From Caulobacteraceae bacterium (GTDB taxonomy: Bacteria > Pseudomonadota > Alphaproteobacteria > Caulobacterales > Caulobacteraceae), in the NCBI GenBank assembly GCA_947452665.1, contig CANGEH010000088.1:1-8245 (forward strand): 8,245 nucleotides of DNA, given 5' to 3'. Made by a program: the position numbers and the translations under genes. Positions 5,408-8,245 of this stretch are shown piece after piece. Position 1 is the first letter of the stretch. The number at the start of each line of letters is the position of its first letter. The notes beneath the pieces are model-generated. The model searched no databases. It saw only the letters and a list, made by a program, of their open reading frames with translations, and was not told the DNA's origin.

Positions 5408-5433
5408 CCTTCCCCCGCATGCCCGGGGGAAGG
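5408..5433. repeat. Solitary GC-rich hairpin between vapC and sdhB
   Basis: CCTTCCCCCG (5408-5417) pairs over 10 bp with CGGGGGAAGG (5424-5433) around a 6-nt loop. The arms resemble the CTTCCCCC/GGGGGAAG hairpin of the repeats near mutL, so this may be a half unit of that family. It lies between two convergent genes, and could stabilise or help end both transcripts. On neither strand is it followed by a run of T, so it is not a standard intrinsic terminator. Confidence 0.6.
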
Positions 5434-5446
5434 AAAAATGGAGGGT

Positions 5447-6229
5447 CTAGACTACCCGCTCGACCAGCATCTTCTTGATCTCAGCAATTGCCTTGGCGGG
5501 GTTTAGGCCCTTGGGGCAGACCTGGGCGCAGTTCATGATGGTATGGCAGCGATAGAGCTTGAACGGGTCTTCAATCTCGTCGAGGCGCTGGCCCGTGGCC
5601 TCGTCGCGGCTATCGATCAGCCAGCGATAGGCGTGCAGCAGGGTGGCGGGGCCGAGATATTTTTCGCCATTCCACCAATAGCTTGGGCATGAGGTCGAGC
5701 AGCAGGCGCAGAGTATGCACTCATAAAGGCCGTCGATCTTTTCGCGGTCTTGCGGCGACTGGATCCATTCTTTTTGCGGCTGCGGCGTTTCGGTCTTGAG
5801 CCAGGGCTCGATCGAGGCGTATTGCGCAAAAAACAGGGTCAGGTCCGGGACCAGGTCCTTGATCACCGGCTGGTGCGGCAAGGGCGAGATCTGCACATCC
5901 TTGCCCGCAACCTCGGCCCAGCCACTGGTACACGCCAGGGTATTGCGCCCGCCAATATTCATGGCGCATGAGCCGCAAACCCCCTCACGGCAAGACCGAC
6001 GAAAGGCCAGGGTCGGGTCCATGGTGTTCTTGATGTGGATCAAGGCGTCCAGCACCATCGGGCCGCACTGGTCGGTGGCCACGTCATAAGTGTCCCAGCG
6101 CGGATTGTCGCCGGATTCGGGGTCATAGCGATAGATCTTGAAGGTCTTGACCGATTTTGCCCCAGCAGGTGCAGGGTGGTGGCGGCCTTTAACAACCTTG
6201 GAGTTCTGCGGCAGCGTTAGCTGGACCAT
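5447..6229 (-). CDS. sdhB: Succinate dehydrogenase iron-sulfur subunit SdhB
   Basis: This 260-residue subunit of complex II relays electrons from the SdhA flavin to ubiquinone on the inner face of the cytoplasmic membrane. The [2Fe-2S] cluster is held by C80, C85, C88 and C100 (SCREGVCGSC and LAC). The ferredoxin-like C-terminal domain has ECILCACCSTSCPSYWWN, with C171, C174 and C177 plus C238 for the [4Fe-4S] cluster and C181, C228 and C234 for the [3Fe-4S] cluster, by analogy with E. coli. W186 matches the tryptophan next to the quinone site. The N-terminal extension of about 25 residues before the first strand is usual in alphaproteobacteria. AAGGA lies 9 nt upstream of the ATG. It follows sdhA by 31 nt and is the last gene of the operon. 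Confidence 0.97.
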   Translation of the reverse strand: MVQLTLPQNSKVVKGRHHPAPAGAKSVKTFKIYRYDPESGDNPRWDTYDVATDQCGPMVLDALIHIKNTMDPTLAFRRSCREGVCGSCAMNIGGRNTLACTSGWAEVAGKDVQISPLPHQPVIKDLVPDLTLFFAQYASIEPWLKTETPQPQKEWIQSPQDREKIDGLYECILCACCSTSCPSYWWNGEKYLGPATLLHAYRWLIDSRDEATGQRLDEIEDPFKLYRCHTIMNCAQVCPKGLNPAKAIAEIKKMLVERVV

Positions 6230-6260
6230 CAGGCGGTTTCCTTAATCGAAGGTCAGCGGA

Positions 6261-8048
6261 TCAATACACCCGCGCTTTTGGCGCGATGTAGGCGATCTCG
6301 TTGGACATGGTATAGGTATGGACCGGGCGGTAATCGATGCTGACCTTGCCGCTGGCGCCGTCATACCAGGCCAGGGTGTGCTTCATCCAGGTCTTGTCGT
6401 CGCGATCGGAGAAGTCCTCGCGGGCATGGGCACCGCGGCTTTCCTGGCGATTGGCGGCGCTATTGACCGTGACGATCGCCTGACCGATCAGATTGTCGAA
6501 TTCGAGGGTCTCGAGCAGGTCTGTGTTCCAGACCAGGCCGCGATCAGCGACGCTAATATCGGCCATGTCCTTATGGACCTGGGCCATACGATCGACACCG
6601 CTTTGCAGGGTTTCGCCGGTACGGAACACGGCGACATCCTCTTGCATGGCCTTTTGCATGGCTAGGCGCAGGGACGCCGTGGTGGTCTTGCCCGATGCAT
6701 TGCGCAGGCGATCAAAGCGCTCGATATGGCTGTCGCAGGCGCCCGGCTTTAGATCCGCCTGACGCTCACCGGCCTTCAAGGTATCGACCGTGCGCATACC
6801 CGCCGCGCGGCCAAACACCACCAGATCGATCAGGGAGTTGGAGCCCAGACGATTGGCCCCGTGCACGGACACGCAGGCGGCCTCGCCCACGGCCATCAGG
6901 CCGGGCACGACACTGTCCGCATCGCCGCCGACCTTGGTCAGGACTTCGCCGTGATAATTGGTCGGTATGCCGCCCATATTGTAGTGGACGGTCGGCAAGA
7001 CTGGGATCGGCTGCTTGGTCACATCGACACCAGCAAAGATCTTGGCCGTCTCGGAAATGCCGGGCAGGCGCTGATGCAGGACCTTTGGGTTCAGATGGTC
7101 CAGATGCAGGAAGATGTGGTCCTTATTCGGACCCACGCCGCGGCCTTCGCGAATCTCGATGGTCATGGCGCGGCTGACCACGTCACGGCTGGCCAGATCC
7201 TTGGCCGAGGGGGCATAGCGCTCCATAAAGCGCTCGCCTTCGGAATTGGTTAGATAACCGCCTTCGCCGCGTGCGCCTTCGGTGATCAAACAGCCCGCGC
7301 CATAAATACCGGTCGGGTGAAACTGCACAAATTCCATGTCTTGTAGCGGCAGGCCCGCGCGCAGCACCATGGCATTGCCATCACCGGTGCAAGTATGGGC
7401 GCTGGTGGCGCTGAAATAGGCGCGGCCATAGCCGCCTGTGGCTAGGACAACCGTCTGGGCCATGAACCGGTGCAGGGTGCCGTCATCGAGCTTCCAGGCC
7501 GTAATGCCCCGGCAGCGGCCGTCTTCCATGATCAGGTCGAGGGCAAAATACTCGATAAAGAATTCGACATCCTTGGACAGGGCCTGACCATACATGGTGT
7601 GCAACATGGCATGGCCGGTGCGGTCGGCCGCGGCGCAGGTGCGCTGGACCGGGCCCTCACCATTATTGCGGGTCATGCCGCCAAAGGCGCGCTGATAGAT
7701 CTTGCCATCATCGGTACGTGAAAACGGCACGCCCCAGTGTTCCAGCTCATAAACAGCGGCGGGCGCATTGCGGCACAGATATTCAATCGCGTCCTGATCG
7801 CCCAGCCAGTCTGACCCCTTAACGGTGTCATACATGTGCCAGCGCCAGTCATCCTCGCCCATATTGCCAAGACTAGCCGAGATACCGCCCTGGGCGGCAA
7901 CCGTGTGCGAACGGGTCGGGAAAACCTTGGAGACGCAGGCTGTTTTTAGGCCACCTTGTGCGGCTCCAAGCGCGGCGCGCAGACCCGAGCCGCCAGCACC
8001 CACGACAACAACGTCGAACTGATGATCGATGAAGGCATATTCAGACAT
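6261..8048 (-). CDS. sdhA: Succinate dehydrogenase flavoprotein subunit SdhA
   Basis: This 595-residue catalytic subunit of complex II oxidises succinate to fumarate. The FAD Rossmann motif VVVVGAGGSGLRAA (13-26) is followed by RSHTVAAQGG, where H48 carries the covalent flavin. Substrate-site residues match the E. coli set: H244 (QFHPTG), T256-E257 (ITEGARGEGG), R288 (LASRDVVSR), H355 (VHYNMGG) and R400 (HGANRLGSNSL). The C-terminal capping region ends in IAYIAPKARVY. The start chosen is ATG at 8046-8048, with GGAG 10 nt upstream inside the end of sdhD and a 2-nt gap to the sdhD stop. A TTG at 8052-8054 overlapping that stop would add two residues and is less likely. Dense packing with sdhD implies one transcript and coupled translation. 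Confidence 0.97.
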   Translation of the reverse strand: MSEYAFIDHQFDVVVVGAGGSGLRAALGAAQGGLKTACVSKVFPTRSHTVAAQGGISASLGNMGEDDWRWHMYDTVKGSDWLGDQDAIEYLCRNAPAAVYELEHWGVPFSRTDDGKIYQRAFGGMTRNNGEGPVQRTCAAADRTGHAMLHTMYGQALSKDVEFFIEYFALDLIMEDGRCRGITAWKLDDGTLHRFMAQTVVLATGGYGRAYFSATSAHTCTGDGNAMVLRAGLPLQDMEFVQFHPTGIYGAGCLITEGARGEGGYLTNSEGERFMERYAPSAKDLASRDVVSRAMTIEIREGRGVGPNKDHIFLHLDHLNPKVLHQRLPGISETAKIFAGVDVTKQPIPVLPTVHYNMGGIPTNYHGEVLTKVGGDADSVVPGLMAVGEAACVSVHGANRLGSNSLIDLVVFGRAAGMRTVDTLKAGERQADLKPGACDSHIERFDRLRNASGKTTTASLRLAMQKAMQEDVAVFRTGETLQSGVDRMAQVHKDMADISVADRGLVWNTDLLETLEFDNLIGQAIVTVNSAANRQESRGAHAREDFSDRDDKTWMKHTLAWYDGASGKVSIDYRPVHTYTMSNEIAYIAPKARVY

Positions 8049-8050
8049 AT

Positions 8051-8245
8051 TCAAATGGCTCCGCCGGCAAGGCCGCTAACACTGAAGGCAACCTTGAGAA
8101 TCGAAAAGACTGCCAAGGCCCCGCCCAGGCCGCAGACAAACATATTGAGCAAGAGCAAGGCCGCCTTGCTGAGCGACTTGTGGATATAGTCCTCGATCAC
8201 GACCCGCAAACCCACATGCATGTGCCAAATGCCGACAATGATCAA
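8051..8245 (-). CDS. sdhD: Succinate dehydrogenase membrane anchor subunit SdhD (C-terminal part)
   Basis: The last 65 codons including the stop are visible; the gene continues beyond the right edge. The segment contains H-x11-DY in WHMHVGLRVVIEDYIH. This aligns with E. coli SdhD H71 (heme b ligand) and D82-Y83 (quinone site), corresponding here to residues 8, 19 and 20 of the visible part. A hydrophobic span (ALLLLNMFVCGLGGALAVFSIL) forms the final membrane helix. SdhD, with SdhC, anchors SdhA and SdhB to the membrane and binds heme and ubiquinone. The stop TGA (8051-8053) lies 2 nt before the sdhA ATG. sdhC should be next on the right. The TTG at the edge is not a start; the frame simply runs off the window. 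Confidence 0.93.
   Translation of the reverse strand: MIIVGIWHMHVGLRVVIEDYIHKSLSKAALLLLNMFVCGLGGALAVFSILKVAFSVSGLAGGAI

Noticed and set aside
8240..8245. TTG at the right edge as the start of a short SdhD
   Set aside because: SdhD needs an upstream membrane helix before the heme-ligand histidine, so the gene is cut by the window rather than starting there.

Overview
The window reads as chromosomal DNA of an alphaproteobacterium, most likely of the Caulobacteraceae (Caulobacter, Brevundimonas, Asticcacaulis or Phenylobacterium type). The grounds are the GC-rich codon use, a MutL carrying the endonuclease motif, the gene order sdhD-sdhA-sdhB, an FdVI/FdxB-type [2Fe-2S] ferredoxin, and GC-rich palindromic intergenic repeats of a kind I associate with this family. 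The family call is inference; the genus cannot be fixed from the sequence.

Layout, left to right. Positions 3-146 (+) hold the last 47 codons of an unrecognised gene. Positions 147-437 are an array of palindromic repeats: three units of one REP-like family in alternating orientation, then a separate perfect 24-bp inverted repeat. A short leader precedes mutL (531-2357, +). A second copy of the composite repeat (2360-2461) sits exactly between the convergent mutL and rsmD genes. On the minus strand a three-gene cluster is read from about 4617 down to 2467: an FAD/NAD-dependent ferredoxin reductase, an adrenodoxin-type ferredoxin and rsmD (16S rRNA m2G966 methyltransferase). Divergent from it is a vapBC toxin-antitoxin pair (4783-5387, +). 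It ends against a solitary GC-rich hairpin and the convergent succinate dehydrogenase operon, read leftwards as sdhD (partial, cut by the window end), sdhA and sdhB.

How the genes work together. The Sdh subunits form complex II, linking the TCA cycle to the quinone pool; sdhC should lie just beyond the right edge. The reductase and ferredoxin form an NAD(P)H to FAD to [2Fe-2S] electron-transfer pair that could serve a cytochrome P450 or iron-sulfur cluster assembly; no terminal acceptor is encoded here. RsmD is probably translated by coupling to the ferredoxin. MutL acts in mismatch repair. VapBC is an accessory stress or stability module placed between two housekeeping operons.

I found no clear new protein system. 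The most unusual material is the repeat family: a composite palindrome (two inverted roughly 49-nt arms around an 8-nt linker) present upstream and downstream of mutL, with a paired-base change in one copy that hints at structural constraint. The second point of note is the ferredoxin/rsmD junction, where both frames are the same and are separated only by a stop codon and one sense codon, with no ATG for rsmD.
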